Positions 53,581 through 64,000 of a stretch of DNA of 64,000 bases are shown here, one piece after another (position 1 is the stretch's first letter; every line of letters starts with the position of its first letter). Below the pieces are notes generated by a model. The model did no database searches. It was given only the letters and a program-made list of their open reading frames with translations, and was not told where the DNA came from. This DNA comes from Strobilurus pachycystidiatus (lineage: Eukaryota; Basidiomycota; Agaricomycetes; Agaricales; Physalacriaceae), in the NCBI GenBank assembly GCA_019915135.1, contig JAHLMK010000003.1:186001-250000 (forward strand), written 5' to 3'. The translations under genes and the position numbers were made by a program.

Positions 53581-56148
53581 CTAAAAACCTCCCCGTCCGC
53601 GCCCGCGACCTCTTCCTCTATACGAGGGCTGTCCTCGGTCGGGGGTGGTGTTGCTCCTCAGGAAGAGACTAAGCATCTCGTTATCTCCTCCGGCGCCTCC
53701 GAAAGCTCCGTTGTTACTTCCGCTTCCGAAACCAGCGCTTCCGCTCTCGACGTGACTGTTCGGGACGCGCGGCCAGCCATCTATGTCCAAAAATGGGCAG
53801 TCTCTAGCGAGGTGGTCGGATGCATAACACGCCTCGCACGCTTCTAGAATGATCCTCCCTTCTCCTCCAAAATTCCCAGGGCTTTGTAGGATCGATTGGC
53901 TGAGCGTCATCAAGACATTGCTGTGGAGATCGCTATTTCCTATAAGGCTCGGTCCCATCATATGCCAGATAAGCCTGTCTTCTCCTCCCGGGGACGCAGA
54001 TGGAAAGAAGGCTTTGACCGCGCGTATCGAGTTAATGAGGGCGGCTCCTGCTTCGGCCAGTGTTCTGCCTCCCGACCACTCCGTTGCCCTGCTATGTAAG
54101 AGCCGGACGGTGTAGGTGTTGCTCGTGAACATGCCCTGCATCAGCCTGGTGACCTCGGCCTCGTCGGTGAGTTCCAGGCCGTAGAATGATAGCCAGAGAC
54201 CTTGTTCGCTGTCTCTGGCCGATCTAATGATTGCGACCGCCTTTCCCGCGATCCCAAAGAATTTGGTGGACGTGAGTTGGTTGAAATCGTTCTGGGGAGG
54301 GCCTCGCGCGTAGAGGATGATGGGGTAGTTCTTTGTCCTATTTTGTCGCTGCGCTTGGGCGAAGGTGATTGCTTCCGCATTGAAGCCATGGGACGACAGA
54401 ACGTTCTTTGCGGCAGATACGACCTCGCGCCTATTCCCGTTGATGTCCACACCGCAAAGGACGATCTTGATCATCGACGCGTCGTTGATTTTGATAAGGT
54501 CGGCGTAGTTCTGCTTGTTGTAGTTGAGGTGAAGGACGGCCTCGTTGTTGAACCATTCTGGCATAGGGGAAGGGAGATCCATCAGCTCATCGACCGTTCC
54601 CGACGGTTGAGGGGTGGGAGTGGGGGCGAAGCTTGCCCCAGCGAAAGGGTTTACGACAACTGTTGTTGCGTTCGCGCCTTCGCCTCCTTGTGGGCCGGAA
54701 GCACCCAGTTGGGAAATCGTGGTTGAGGTTGCGAAGGGGTTCGGCGTGTTCGTTTGAGGGTGCGTGTCCACCGTCTATTCTCTGTTAGTTCTCTTTAGTA
54801 TTTATTTTGGATGAAGGCTGACCTTGGGCTCTGGGCTACTCTTCGTTTCCTTCTCTTTCTTGATCGTCGGGTCCGTCTTCCCAATGGCTGCCTTGGAGGG
54901 CTTCGTCGTGTCCGTCTGGCTTTGAGTTTCGCCATTTCCTCGTCCAATGTCTCCTGTTACACGATAAGCGGAGGAGACTTGGCGTGGACGACGGAAGAAC
55001 TTGCCGTATTCGTTCTGGACTCGGCTTTGCCTGCGTACTTGCGAGGCGATGGCTTCGAACGTAGATTTGTCCAGGAGATTCTTCCTGAGGGCTTTCTCAA
55101 GAGAAGCTAGGATCTCCTTCCCTTCGTCTGCTAGCGAGGCTGCGTCTTCCTCTCTCGGGCGTTTCGGGGAGGGAGGTGGGAGAGGGGAGTTCTGTGCGAT
55201 GGTCGGCTTGTTCGGGGGGAGTGGTGGCTTGCCGTCCTTTGTCTGCGTCGGTAAGGTCTGCTCCTGAGCTTTCAGGTTGTCGGGCTTCGCTCTTTCAGGT
55301 GGGCCTCGAACGCCGTTGTCCGTACCGGGTTGGGTTGTGGTGGTCTGGGGCTGACGGAAGGCTGGGTGGATCGTCTGAACGTCACGAATCTCCCTGGGGT
55401 CTACTCCATGAATCTTGGTGGAGGAAGCTTTGGCTAGCTCTCCCTGGGTGACCGGGAACGGTTGTGCGCGTACGCTGGTGGTGGAGGGGGGCGAAGCCAC
55501 GTTCATCTTCGCTTTGAGGTCTGCCATAGCCATGCTCGCTTCGGAGAGGCTTAGCTTCAGTGCTTGGCGACGTTGCTCTCGGACGGGACTGTCAAAGGGG
55601 AGGTGCAAGTTCTGCTCTTCCTTCTTCGAGGCCCTTGGTGCTTCCGCCGTGTTCTGATGGGGGTTGTAAGCTGTTGTTCTACTTGCTAGCCGTTTTTCAC
55701 CGCTTACCTCTTTGAGAGCTTCTTCGACATCTTCCATTGATGTTACGGAGTCTCTGTGAGGAGGCGGGGGGATGCTTGACCTCTCCTCTTCCTGAAGTTC
55801 TGGGCTGAAGATCCCGTCGTGTTCGATCTCCTGGTCGGACTCTGCAGGATGGCTGTCCTCTCTGCCAGTGTTGGTGTTGTCGACGTATTCAAGTTCCTCG
55901 TCATCTTCTTCTTCCGTCGGCATGACAAACTTGATTTCTTTTAGTGTCTTTTACACGGGTGTCTCTGCTGGGTAACTTACCTCTCCGCTACCTCGGCGGG
56001 GAGCTTGTCCCGTATTGGCGGTCGCGTCTTGCGACTCCGATTCCTCTTGGACAGGGTTGAGGTGTCTCGACTCGTCTTCTCGACCTCTCACAGCTCTACG
56101 TGTGGCTGGCGGGGTCGCTGACCTGGGACGGCTCTTTGAGCGTGCCAT
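53581..56148 (-). CDS. LINE ORF1 protein with zinc knuckle and RGG tail (three exons)
   Basis: Exon 1 is from 56148 (MARSKSRPRSATPPATRRAV) to ~55981. A GTAAGT...CAAG intron (55930-55980, 51 nt) joins SGE to FVMPTEEEDDEELEY. A GTCAGC...AATAG intron (54775-54822, 48 nt) joins SSPEPK to TVDTHPQTNTPNPF. The third segment has no ATG of its own at its start, which supports splicing. It includes a folded region (IKIVLCGVDINGNRREVVSA ... VAIIRSARDSEQGLWLSFYG), a CX2CX4HX4C zinc knuckle (CEACYASDHLARDC) and an RGRGRGRGRGG tail. It should bind the LINE RNA. Middle parts are acidic then Pro-rich, with SPKRPREED. Confidence 0.7.
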
Positions 56149-56668
56149 CTTTCGAAGTATCGGTAGGGTATTGAGGTTAGGATTGTGATGGGGTTGTGGA
56201 TGGTGGGTGTGTTGGATGAAAGGAAATCCAGGGATCCGGGTTACTCCTCGTCCGTACCATGTCCTCGTTTTCTTTCATGAGCATAGCGGAGGGGAACGCG
56301 TCTCATTTTCGACGTAAGGGGAAAGTGTGAACGGGTTGTTTGCTGATGTTATGCTCTTGACTGTTCCACGCCAGCGGTCACGAGCTTTTAGGACGGTACT
56401 TCCCTTTTACGCGTCGTCTTCATAAAGGTTTCTTTATCGTCGAGGGGCTCTTTTCCGTTGTAGTGTGCAGGTACAGGTGCCTCTCTTGCCACTCTATTTT
56501 GTGTCTTCGCATTCTCTCTCTTCCTCTGAGTTGCGAGAGACTCAGTGTGATTAATAAGAACTACGTTGTATATCTCGTTATCGTTTGTTTTCGGGGGGAG
56601 GGTTACCCTTTAGTGTCTGAACGACGCTTTAAATCGACCATGGTGGTGGTACGAGATCAAGGGGCCCC

Positions 56669-56683
56669 TTCAATACGACAATG
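56669..56683. repeat. Target-site duplication, right side of the second LINE
   Basis: TTCAATACGACAATG right after the LINE 5' end. A third copy at 57916-57930 belongs to the tandem duplication. Confidence 0.9.
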
Positions 56684-56795
56684 GCAATAGCTTAAAATCC
56701 ATGCGCGAAGATACATTCTCTGAGATACCTGAACCATTTGTAGATAATCATCTTTGTGGTGAAACGGGTGACCTGTTGCTTTGTACCATTACCGA

Positions 56796-57395
56796 TTATT
56801 CGTTCATTTCCGGCCTTCCGCCCGGAAAACCAGACTTCAGGGAGTCCCCATCCGCAACTTGCTCCACCTTTCGAGAGACAACAACGTCCATTGCCGTGTT
56901 CTGATGGGGGTTGTAAGCTGTTGTTCTACTTGCTAGCCGTTTTTCACCGCTTACCTCTTTGAGAGCTTCTTCGACATCTTCCATTGATGTTACGGAGTCT
57001 CTGTGAGGAGGCGGGGGGATGCTTGACCTCTCCTCTTCCTGAAGTTCTGGGCTGAAGATCCCGTCGTGTTCGATCTCCTGGTCGGACTCTGCAGGATGGC
57101 TGTCCTCTCTGCCAGTGTTGGTGTTGTCGACGTATTCAAGTTCCTCGTCATCTTCTTCTTCCGTCGGCATGACAAACTTGATTTCTTTTAGTGTCTTTTA
57201 CACGGGTGTCTCTGCTGGGTAACTTACCTCTCCGCTACCTCGGCGGGGAGCTTGTCCCGTATTGGCGGTCGCGTCTTGCGACTCCGATTCCTCTTGGACA
57301 GGGTTGAGGTGTCTCGACTCGTCTTCTCGACCTCTCACAGCTCTACGTGTGGCTGGCGGGGTCGCTGACCTGGGACGGCTCTTTGAGCGTGCCAT
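56796..57395 (-). pseudogene. Duplicated 5' fragment of LINE ORF1
   Basis: Repeats exon 1 (MARSKSRPRSATPPATRRAV), the first intron and the first ~90 residues of exon 2 (MPTEEEDDEELEY... to SRTTAYNPHQNTA), then runs into host DNA (MDVVVSRKVEQVADGDS). It is a by-product of the tandem duplication. Confidence 0.8.
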
Positions 57396-58346
57396 CTTTC
57401 GAAGTATCGGTAGGGTATTGAGGTTAGGATTGTGATGGGGTTGTGGATGGTGGGTGTGTTGGATGAAAGGAAATCCAGGGATCCGGGTTACTCCTCGTCC
57501 GTACCATGTCCTCGTTTTCTTTCATGAGCATAGCGGAGGGGAACGCGTCTCATTTTCGACGTAAGGGGAAAGTGTGAACGGGTTGTTTGCTGATGTTATG
57601 CTCTTGACTGTTCCACGCCAGCGGTCACGAGCTTTTAGGACGGTACTTCCCTTTTACGCGTCGTCTTCATAAAGGTTTCTTTATCGTCGAGGGGCTCTTT
57701 TCCGTTGTAGTGTGCAGGTACAGGTGCCTCTCTTGCCACTCTATTTTGTGTCTTCGCATTCTCTCTCTTCCTCTGAGTTGCGAGAGACTCAGTGTGATTA
57801 ATAAGAACTACGTTGTATATCTCGTTATCGTTTGTTTTCGGGGGGAGGGTTACCCTTTAGTGTCTGAACGACGCTTTAAATCGACCATGGTGGTGGTACG
57901 AGATCAAGGGGCCCCTTCAATACGACAATGGCAATAGCTTAAAATCCATGCGCGAAGATACATTCTCTGAGATACCTGAACCATTTGTAGATAATCATCT
58001 TTGTGGTGAAACGGGTGACCTGTTGCTTTGTACCATTACCGATTATTCGTTCATTTCCGGCCTTCCGCCCGGAAAACCAGACTTCAGGGAGTCCCCATCC
58101 GCAACTTGCTCCACCTTTCGAGAGACAACAACGTCCATGGGGCTACTACTGCCATGCTGGATAGGAAGGTCAATGCAATGTTTTGGCACTGGATTGAGTG
58201 GAAACTCGCCATAAACTTGCCCGGGGCCGGGAAAGGAAAGGAAGGCGGCACATTGACCCTCGTACTTCCGGTGGACGCGCCAAGATTTGAAAGCGAGTAC
58301 TGGCCCACACTTCCATTGCTCAATTCCTGGATAGTAGTGCGAAAGT

Positions 58347-60080
58347 TCAATCTTTGAGAGTCATAAGGAGGTGGCACATCACACAAAGAACAGCAACATA
58401 CGACGCCAAGACCGAGTTGATGTATACTGAGTATAACCATTATTGATGATGAAACTTTGCATATGAGGAACTGCTCACACTTAGATAGAACCTGATGAAC
58501 AGGAAGCCAGTAGGCGTGGTCATGAAATGCTGTGAACTATAATGGCGCTACTAAGCAGAGAACACTATATATGAGGATCAACTCACTAGTGCAAAATAAA
58601 GGATCTGGGCTGATCTAGCACACATAGTGTTAAGCTGAGACATACACCACAATGAACAGAGTTGTGTACTTACGTTGCGAGGCAGGCCCTGCAGATAGCA
58701 TATGTGATGATTTTATCCAGCATTGTCTCTGTTCTACAAAGACCAATGATCATGCATGATAAATTGGGGACAAACAAGTTGCAGCACCACTTACCGTCTG
58801 ATTCCGGTACGATTTGAGCGAAGATAGATAATCAGGCATCCAGCAATCAAAACATCATCTAATGCAGTGATTCCTTTGATGACTCCACGAATGACCTGTT
58901 GATTGGTTGCCTCATCTGAATCTCTAGTCACAAAAAGCACTAACATTCTCTTTTGGAATGGCCAAAGTATCAAGGTGAGGATGCGCAAAACTGAAGGATG
59001 TTCAGATAAGTGAGGTTATTCAGATCAAAGGCACTCACATCTTGTGCGTATCAACTGGTAGATGCATCAGTGACTATTTCAAAGATATTCACACCTAAAT
59101 TGACTGACTCAATCCCAGTACTTAGATGAGGAAGTTGAGTGTCTGTGATGAGGAAGACAGTAAAGCGACAGTACCTAGAGCCACTACGGAGATTACAATC
59201 TAAGAATCAATCAGTACCACTTGCAGTGACCTCTGAGAGAGAAATGAACAAACTATTGGCGCTACGACTATATTCCTTTGTGAAACTATGAATGCAAGGT
59301 TAGTATGGGCTTGATAGAAGACTGTACATACCTCGCCGGATCTGGTATGTATAGAACCTGATAAGAGTGAGGCATGGACGCAGTATGTTATGATTGCCTT
59401 ACATTTGAGCTAGGAAAATTACCACGGTCTACAACTTACTGGGTGAGAAACTGAAAGGATCAAGGTTTGAATGGAAAGCGCACCGTCACCCCATTTTCAG
59501 TCTGAATATCAATTACGCCATGAATATATACTCTGCCTGAAGTTGGTGCTCACTGCAAAGGTTCTGGGACAGAGGTCAACAATCAGCCTGAGAAATAGCA
59601 GAAAGAAACATACAAGGGAATGACATTGATATCCAGGAGGTTCTTTCCAAAGTTGGACACAAGATAGATATGAATCGACGCCGCAACCAGTGTGGTGGCA
59701 AGTGCATCTAAGATCCTAGATCAACGTCTCAGCATGAGGACGCTTACACAGGCAGGATGGAGTAACCAGAATACCACAACCTAGGTCACCTTTTGGTGAG
59801 TCCTGTTTATGACACCATCAGGTGCACCACATACCGACAGTTTCACATATAGGCTGTCCTTTCTCGAGAACGAGCGAAAGTAGAGGAATGTTTGGAGACA
59901 CGTAATTCCGAAAAGCCTGCAAAAAAGGAGCTATAAGTGCGAGCGGGCATTGACTGAGAAGGGTAGCTTACGTAGTTGCAAGAGTGAAACCAATGATTGT
60001 GTTGCTGTAGACGTCTTCAATAGCTGCAACAAGTTTCTGTACAGCAGCAGCTTGATTGGCTTCTGTTGGGGGCGTCGACA
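58347..60080 (-). CDS. DUF6534-type multi-pass membrane protein
   Basis: Start MSTPPTEANQAAAVQKLVAA at 60080. Many short exons and introns give in order YSNTIIGFTLATT, LFGITCLQTFLYFRSFSRKD, LYVKLS, VVVFWLL, LDALATTLVAASIHIYLVSN and FGKNLLDINVIP. After several exons I did not resolve between ~59,600 and 59,000, it continues DDVLIAGCLIIYLRSNRTGI, RR|TETMLDKIITYAICRACLA and DHAYWLPVHQVLSKLYINSV, then stops at 58347. The order, including the RTG(I/F)RR-T and KLYxNS(V/L)LAS signatures, is that of the seven-helix DUF6534 proteins abundant in Agaricomycetes. Function unknown; some lie in secondary-metabolite clusters. Confidence 0.6.
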
Positions 60081-61309
60081 TGTCTTATGATTGAGAGTCG
60101 AGACTATAACCCACTTTCCACCGTGCTTAAATGGACTTTGCAGAAGCTGCCTGCCACTTTGGGCCGGCGGCAGCATCTGAAAAGCCCGTGTTGATCAATC
60201 AAACAATAAGCACACGGCACGGACCCAAAGGATCACCGGACGCAGCGTAGAGATCTGAAGAAACCTTGTATCGCTTGGTGCCGGCACACAGGTCAGTAGT
60301 GCAAGGTTTCGCGTGGCGGTCTTTCGAAGCAATGTCGTGTCTGAATTACTTGATGATCATTCACCAACGCGTGATATCTGATTCTAGATGGACTAAGTGG
60401 ACGGCATTACTACACTGATGTCAACGTCGGACTCGTCACTCAAGGAAGTACTTCTTTCAATTGACTTTGACTTTTCGCCGAGCAGAAATAGTACTCTGTG
60501 ATGGCTATCGCCATCCGAGTATATCTTTGAGACGGTGCTCGCGGGGATGGTGGGAGCGTAACCTCCATTGAACAGATCTTATGCGGGAAACAGACATCTT
60601 GAAGGAGTGCCTGATTCAGACTCCTGTTGTTGAGCTGCCAGTGGGGAGGAACGGAGTGTCCGAAATGGGAAACTATTTTCGGGAGATCACTTTGATTGAG
60701 CCCGTGCCCCTTGAATGTTGCGAGTCGGAAGGACAGCCGGCCACGTGTTATGACTGGATCGTTCTGCGAGACGCCGTCCCAAGAAACACAGAAGCGCAAA
60801 TTCATGGGTCTCGCACATATGAGCTCACGAGAGGCGCCAGTTCCCTCAATGGTATCTCAGAAAGCATTAGGACGCACGATACTCTGATGCTCTTGTGTCA
60901 CACACGACGCTCTGATCATGATGTTCTTCGACCACTAGGACACGAGCTATGTTAGCGTGTGTTTGAGTTATGTCATCAGCTTTGACCTGGAGAAACACTA
61001 TCCCCACCAGTCCAGCTCGCCTCGGGCCCACTCGCGGAAGTGATCAATTACAATTGTGCGGCATGTGGCGTACACACACAAATAGTTCGCGCGCGTCGAA
61101 GTTATATGATTGCCCTATCATAGAGGCACTCACGATTCACTTAGAGCCTAGACGAGACCGACGAATCTGAACGAATCACTGACTTGGAGAGATGCAATCA
61201 GCATGGGGGGACGCTGACAGAGCGTACGGGACCATTTCTTCTACGTACAAGTAGGTGATGATATACCCCACAACGAACTGAGTTGAGAATGTAACCACAA
61301 GAAATAGAC

Positions 61310-61400
61310 TCAATTGTAACACTCGGCAGCCCTGGCTAGGGCCATCTTTGCCTTGATATCTGAACGAGGTTTGATCAAGCATTCAAACGGCTTGGGATAG
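61310..61400 (-). pseudogene. P450 terminal exon, remnant
   Basis: [20 protein letters not shown] then LARAAECYN and stop, preceded by a splice acceptor. It is nearly the same as the last exon of the P450 at 62,781 (…[18 protein letters not shown]). Upstream P450 exons are absent; GCGCAAC repeats begin ~60 bp further. Confidence 0.75.
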
Positions 61401-61460
61401 CTGAAGCAAGGTGTAAGGTCGACGCTGTATCGTTCAAAGCCGCCAGGACAAAGTGTGACA

Positions 61461-61554
61461 AGCGCGACTAGCGCGACCCGGGTGCACCGGTCGCGCAACC
61501 ACTCGCGCAACCGCCCATCGACCTCGCGCAACTACTCGCGCAACTAGGCGCAAC
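61461..61554. repeat. TCGCGCAAC short-repeat cluster, first
   Basis: Several units of (AC)TCGCGCAAC(C), such as at ~61,491, 61,502, 61,523 and 61,535, in direct orientation and closely spaced. Confidence 0.65.
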
Positions 61555-62161
61555 CCTCTACAGCATGTCGAAACGCAATTACCGTTGCTGAGAATCTGGC
61601 AGTGATAATCTGAATCTAGAACTGATCAAGAGCATGTGATAGTAGCAGCATAAGACTTGTACCTATTCAGAAAGTATATAGACGTCCTGAATCCGTCAAA
61701 TTAAGATACCACGGAGGTAAACAGGAGTGTGTAGTATGGGTGAGAGCTTTAATCGGATGGATGGTCAAGGGAGGGAATCCGCCCGAGTGAAAGCGAGTGT
61801 CCATGCGCGGGTAAGTATGTGTCCAAATCAAGAAGTCGTCGCCAATCGGCGGCGCGCTGCGTCAATTTTTCAGATCGGACGCGTCAACCTTGGTTAGAAA
61901 TCAAAGTTCAATGCATCTTCGTAGGGCTATGATGCTTGAACGAGCTTTGAGCTGAAAAGAACGAACGAGGATGATAGTGATGGGGGTCGATGAGCAAGGA
62001 ACCTCCTTCCAAATGCGGAAGACCGTTCATTCCGAGGCTTTTCTCCCTCCCCCCTGAACGATAATGCCTTGATTTCATTTCCTAAACACTACTCGTATGT
62101 TGACGCGACATCTGTCGTATGATTTACACAGAAATAAGGTATGTTATACTACGTTGCATTG

Positions 62162-62236
62162 GGTTGCGCTTACCCTGGTCATCACTCGCGCAACCCTGAT
62201 CGGCGCTAGCGCAACCAGTGCGCGAGTGGTTGCGCA
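62162..62236. repeat. TCGCGCAAC short-repeat cluster, second
   Basis: The same unit in both orientations, including a near-palindrome with arms GCGCAACCA and TGGTTGCGC at ~62,210-62,236. Confidence 0.65.
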
Positions 62237-62780
62237 AAATTCTCTTGGCCCCCAAGAAGAGGAAATTTGCGATTTCATGGGTGTCGAGTGTACGAAGGTC
62301 GTACACGTCCTCAAAAATATTGCAGCAGAAGACATCAGGATGCATGATGCTCTGATGCTCGTGGCTCCCAGTGCACACACGACGCTCTGGTGAGCGTGTG
62401 TTTGAATCTCGTCATTCTCATCCGCGTCCACTGTAAGAAAGAATATCCCCGCCAATCTTGCTCGTTTTGACGTACAGTCACGTACTCGCGAGGGGTCTTC
62501 TCTACCGTTCTTACGATGGTGCGGCATGCGGACCCAACACACGTCATGCGTCGGAGTTTCATGGATGCGATAGATGCACTTGGCACAGTCTACCAACAGT
62601 CTAGATGTTGTCCTTACTTGTCCATTTTCAAGCCAGTTCTCGACAAATCACTTCTCAGAGTGATGAAAGGGGGGGCTCAGCGGAACGTACATTACTAATT
62701 CTCCAGCACACAGATACACGCAACACGTACACTAAGTGTAGATTCCACAGAAACCGAATCGAGATACAAGGAAAATTGAA

Positions 62781-64000
62781 CTAATGGTAACACTCGGTAG
62801 CCCTGGTTTGGGCCATCTTTGCCTTTGTATCTGAACGGGGTTTGATCAAGCATTCAAATGGTTTAGGGTAGCTGAAGGGAAACATGCCAAGTCGATGAGC
62901 AAGCAGAGACACAAGCATTGAAGCATACCTGATCAAATGCTCCTGATACTCTGGGACAAGTGTTTTCCCAGGCAGGGCCGAGATATTGAACATGGACAGA
63001 ATGGAAGCAATGCTGATGAACAACCCATTTTCAGCGAGATATCTCCCTGGACAGATTCTTATGGACTGTAAGAACAATGTGTATGGTGCTCGAGTTGTAT
63101 CACCTTCGACCAAAGCCATAGACCCAGAGGGATGGGTGAACCAGTTTCTGGTTGGGATCTAGCCAACGCTCCGGTATGAATGCCTGAGGGTCATACTCGT
63201 CATTTGGCTCGAATGCGATGGCCCTGTATGATGGAGGTTGTCAGTCTGGGTGTATGGGTCAGACGGGCAGTCAGACGGAAAGCACATACCACACGTTTGG
63301 GATCACCATGGTTCCCTTTGGTATGAAGAAGCCACCGTAGACGTCGTCCTCTGCTGTACAACGAGCGAGCGCTACTCAATGATTAGTGTGACAAAACAGC
63401 TGCATCTCATAAACCCAACTGAGAGGAAGAAGTGGGTGCCACCGCATGGTTTCCAAGATAATTGCATTTGTGTAGCTGGAGGAGACATTAGTGTCTATCT
63501 TATGGAATGCAGTGCACAGACATACGGCAGATCGGCTTTGTCTGAAATCAACGGCAAACGCCCGACGCCAACCACATTGTCAATCTCACGCTGTGCAGTG
63601 GATAACTTCTCGGGATGAAGCGCCATTGCCATGATGAATGACAGTGTGGTTGCGTACATCTACTGACATCAATTATTGGTCTGTAACTCGGGCACAAGTG
63701 CAACACACCGCTTCACCCCCAGCTACGCATATTGTCAAAACTGATGTGTGTGAGCGCGGAAGGTTGAGCCGTACCTCCCAGAAGTGAAGCTGCCAGCCAT
63801 TTCTTTCTCTGTTCCGACTGCTCCAGCGTCCATATATCGTGGCAGAGAGATGATCCTGTGATGCCTGCAGCCTAGAGAAAATCAGAAACAGAGATTTGAG
63901 GATAAGTAAAAAATGAACCATATCTCCTTTGAAGTGCTCGTAGGGGAGATTGACCAAGCGGTCAAGGAGATTCTTCCCAAAGGCCACATCCTTCTTGAAG
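62781..64000 (-). CDS. Cytochrome P450 (C-terminal part, continues past the window)
   Basis: The visible part starts in the middle of the protein ([20 protein letters not shown]). It then reads [30 protein letters not shown] spliced to AGGE (I-helix), [51 protein letters not shown] (ExxR), [40 protein letters not shown] (PERF region) and [15 protein letters not shown], the heme-binding Cys motif completed across an intron. The last exon is [20 protein letters not shown]. At least seven introns. All key motifs are intact. Such CYPs oxidise small molecules; with the FAD monooxygenase and prenyltransferase to the left it may tailor a prenylated metabolite. Confidence 0.8.

Larger units (their letters stand above)
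45844..56668 (-). mobile_element. Full-length non-LTR retrotransposon (LINE) on the minus strand
   Basis: Both boundaries are fixed by a 15-bp target-site duplication and a 23-nt poly(A) tail (45844-45866 on +). Order in transcription: 5' UTR, spliced ORF1 (56148-53581), a small basic ORF (53331-52819) and ORF2 (52687-46069), then ~200 nt of 3' UTR. A 1,163-bp hAT MITE sits in ORF2. Without it the element is about 9.65 kb. All ORFs are otherwise open, so both insertions are young. Confidence 0.9.
55646..58138. repeat. Tandem duplication of the LINE 5' end plus flank (offset 1,247 bp)
   Basis: Unit 1 is 55646-56891 and unit 2 is 56893-58138, with a single T at the junction. Each has the start of ORF1 (first exon and part of the second), the LINE 5' UTR, the target-site duplication TTCAATACGACAATG and ~208 bp of host flank. 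Encoded stretches appear identical in both units, so the duplication is very recent or an assembly artefact. Confidence 0.88.
60081..62780. other. Mostly non-coding, with duplicated P450 3' end and short GCGCAAC repeats
   Basis: Contains a promoter region for the DUF6534 gene, a duplicated segment (60.86-61.40 kb similar to 62.33-62.87 kb), a single P450 terminal exon and two clusters of TCGCGCAAC-type repeats. Open frames at 60,440-60,955 are open on both strands and not convincing. Confidence 0.45.

Noticed and set aside
60440..60955. Frames of 121-124 aa on both strands
   Set aside because: Open on both strands, no splice or domain support; part overlaps the duplicated segment upstream of the P450 remnant.
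1..64000. CRISPR arrays, operons, ribosome-binding sites
   Set aside because: Introns and gene families show a eukaryotic genome. The spaced palindromes at 13 and 39 kb have irregular spacers and lack any Cas genes.

Overview
This is nuclear DNA from a mushroom-forming basidiomycete (Agaricomycete). Coding regions are broken by many 45-60 bp GT-AG introns. The recognisable families fit that group: a DUF6699 protein, a DUF6534-type membrane protein, a KDZ transposase with a CxC2-type cysteine cluster, a UbiA prenyltransferase with the NKPWRP variant motif, an F-box-like gene and a P450. All exon models below were made by eye from splice signals and reading frame; none was checked against RNA or a database.

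Layout. 1-3.6 kb: an F-box-like pseudogene (in-frame TGA), a five-exon AGC-type protein kinase and an unrecognised small gene. 4.9-11.0 kb: a complete-looking non-LTR retrotransposon on + (ORF1, then a 1,337-aa ORF2 with endonuclease, decayed RNase H-like and reverse transcriptase regions). 11.4-12.1 kb: a DUF6699 gene. 12.9-13.4 kb: a cluster of short palindromic repeats built around GCTACGCGTAGC; a related cluster lies at 39 kb.

14.2-35.9 kb is the most unusual block. At least seven multi-exon genes lie on the minus strand (two of them, at 17.2-18.3 and 21.9-23.0 kb, are paralogues; another is an Spt5-like KOW protein with an acidic N-terminus). They face two plus-strand genes: one with a polyglycine tract, and a KDZ transposase gene at the outer edge. 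I propose, as inference only, that this is a large KDZ-type mobile unit with cargo genes. The KDZ gene is now dead: a 1,163-bp hAT-type MITE splits its conserved YDVACQF motif and a 273-bp CACTA-type MITE splits its C-terminal half.

37.7-64 kb holds a four-helix membrane protein, an FAD-dependent monooxygenase, a UbiA-type prenyltransferase, a DUF6534 protein and a P450 that runs off the right edge. Monooxygenase, prenyltransferase and P450 together suggest a meroterpenoid-like biosynthetic cluster. It is now split by a ~10.8-kb LINE (45,844-56,668, minus strand) that has a 23-nt poly(A) tail and a 15-bp target-site duplication. The LINE itself carries another full-length 1,163-bp hAT MITE with a perfect 8-bp duplication. 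The LINE 5' end plus about 220 bp of flank is tandemly duplicated (offset 1,247 bp). The window is thus a layered record of transposon insertion, with hAT, CACTA and Mutator-type MITEs, two LINE families and a KDZ element.
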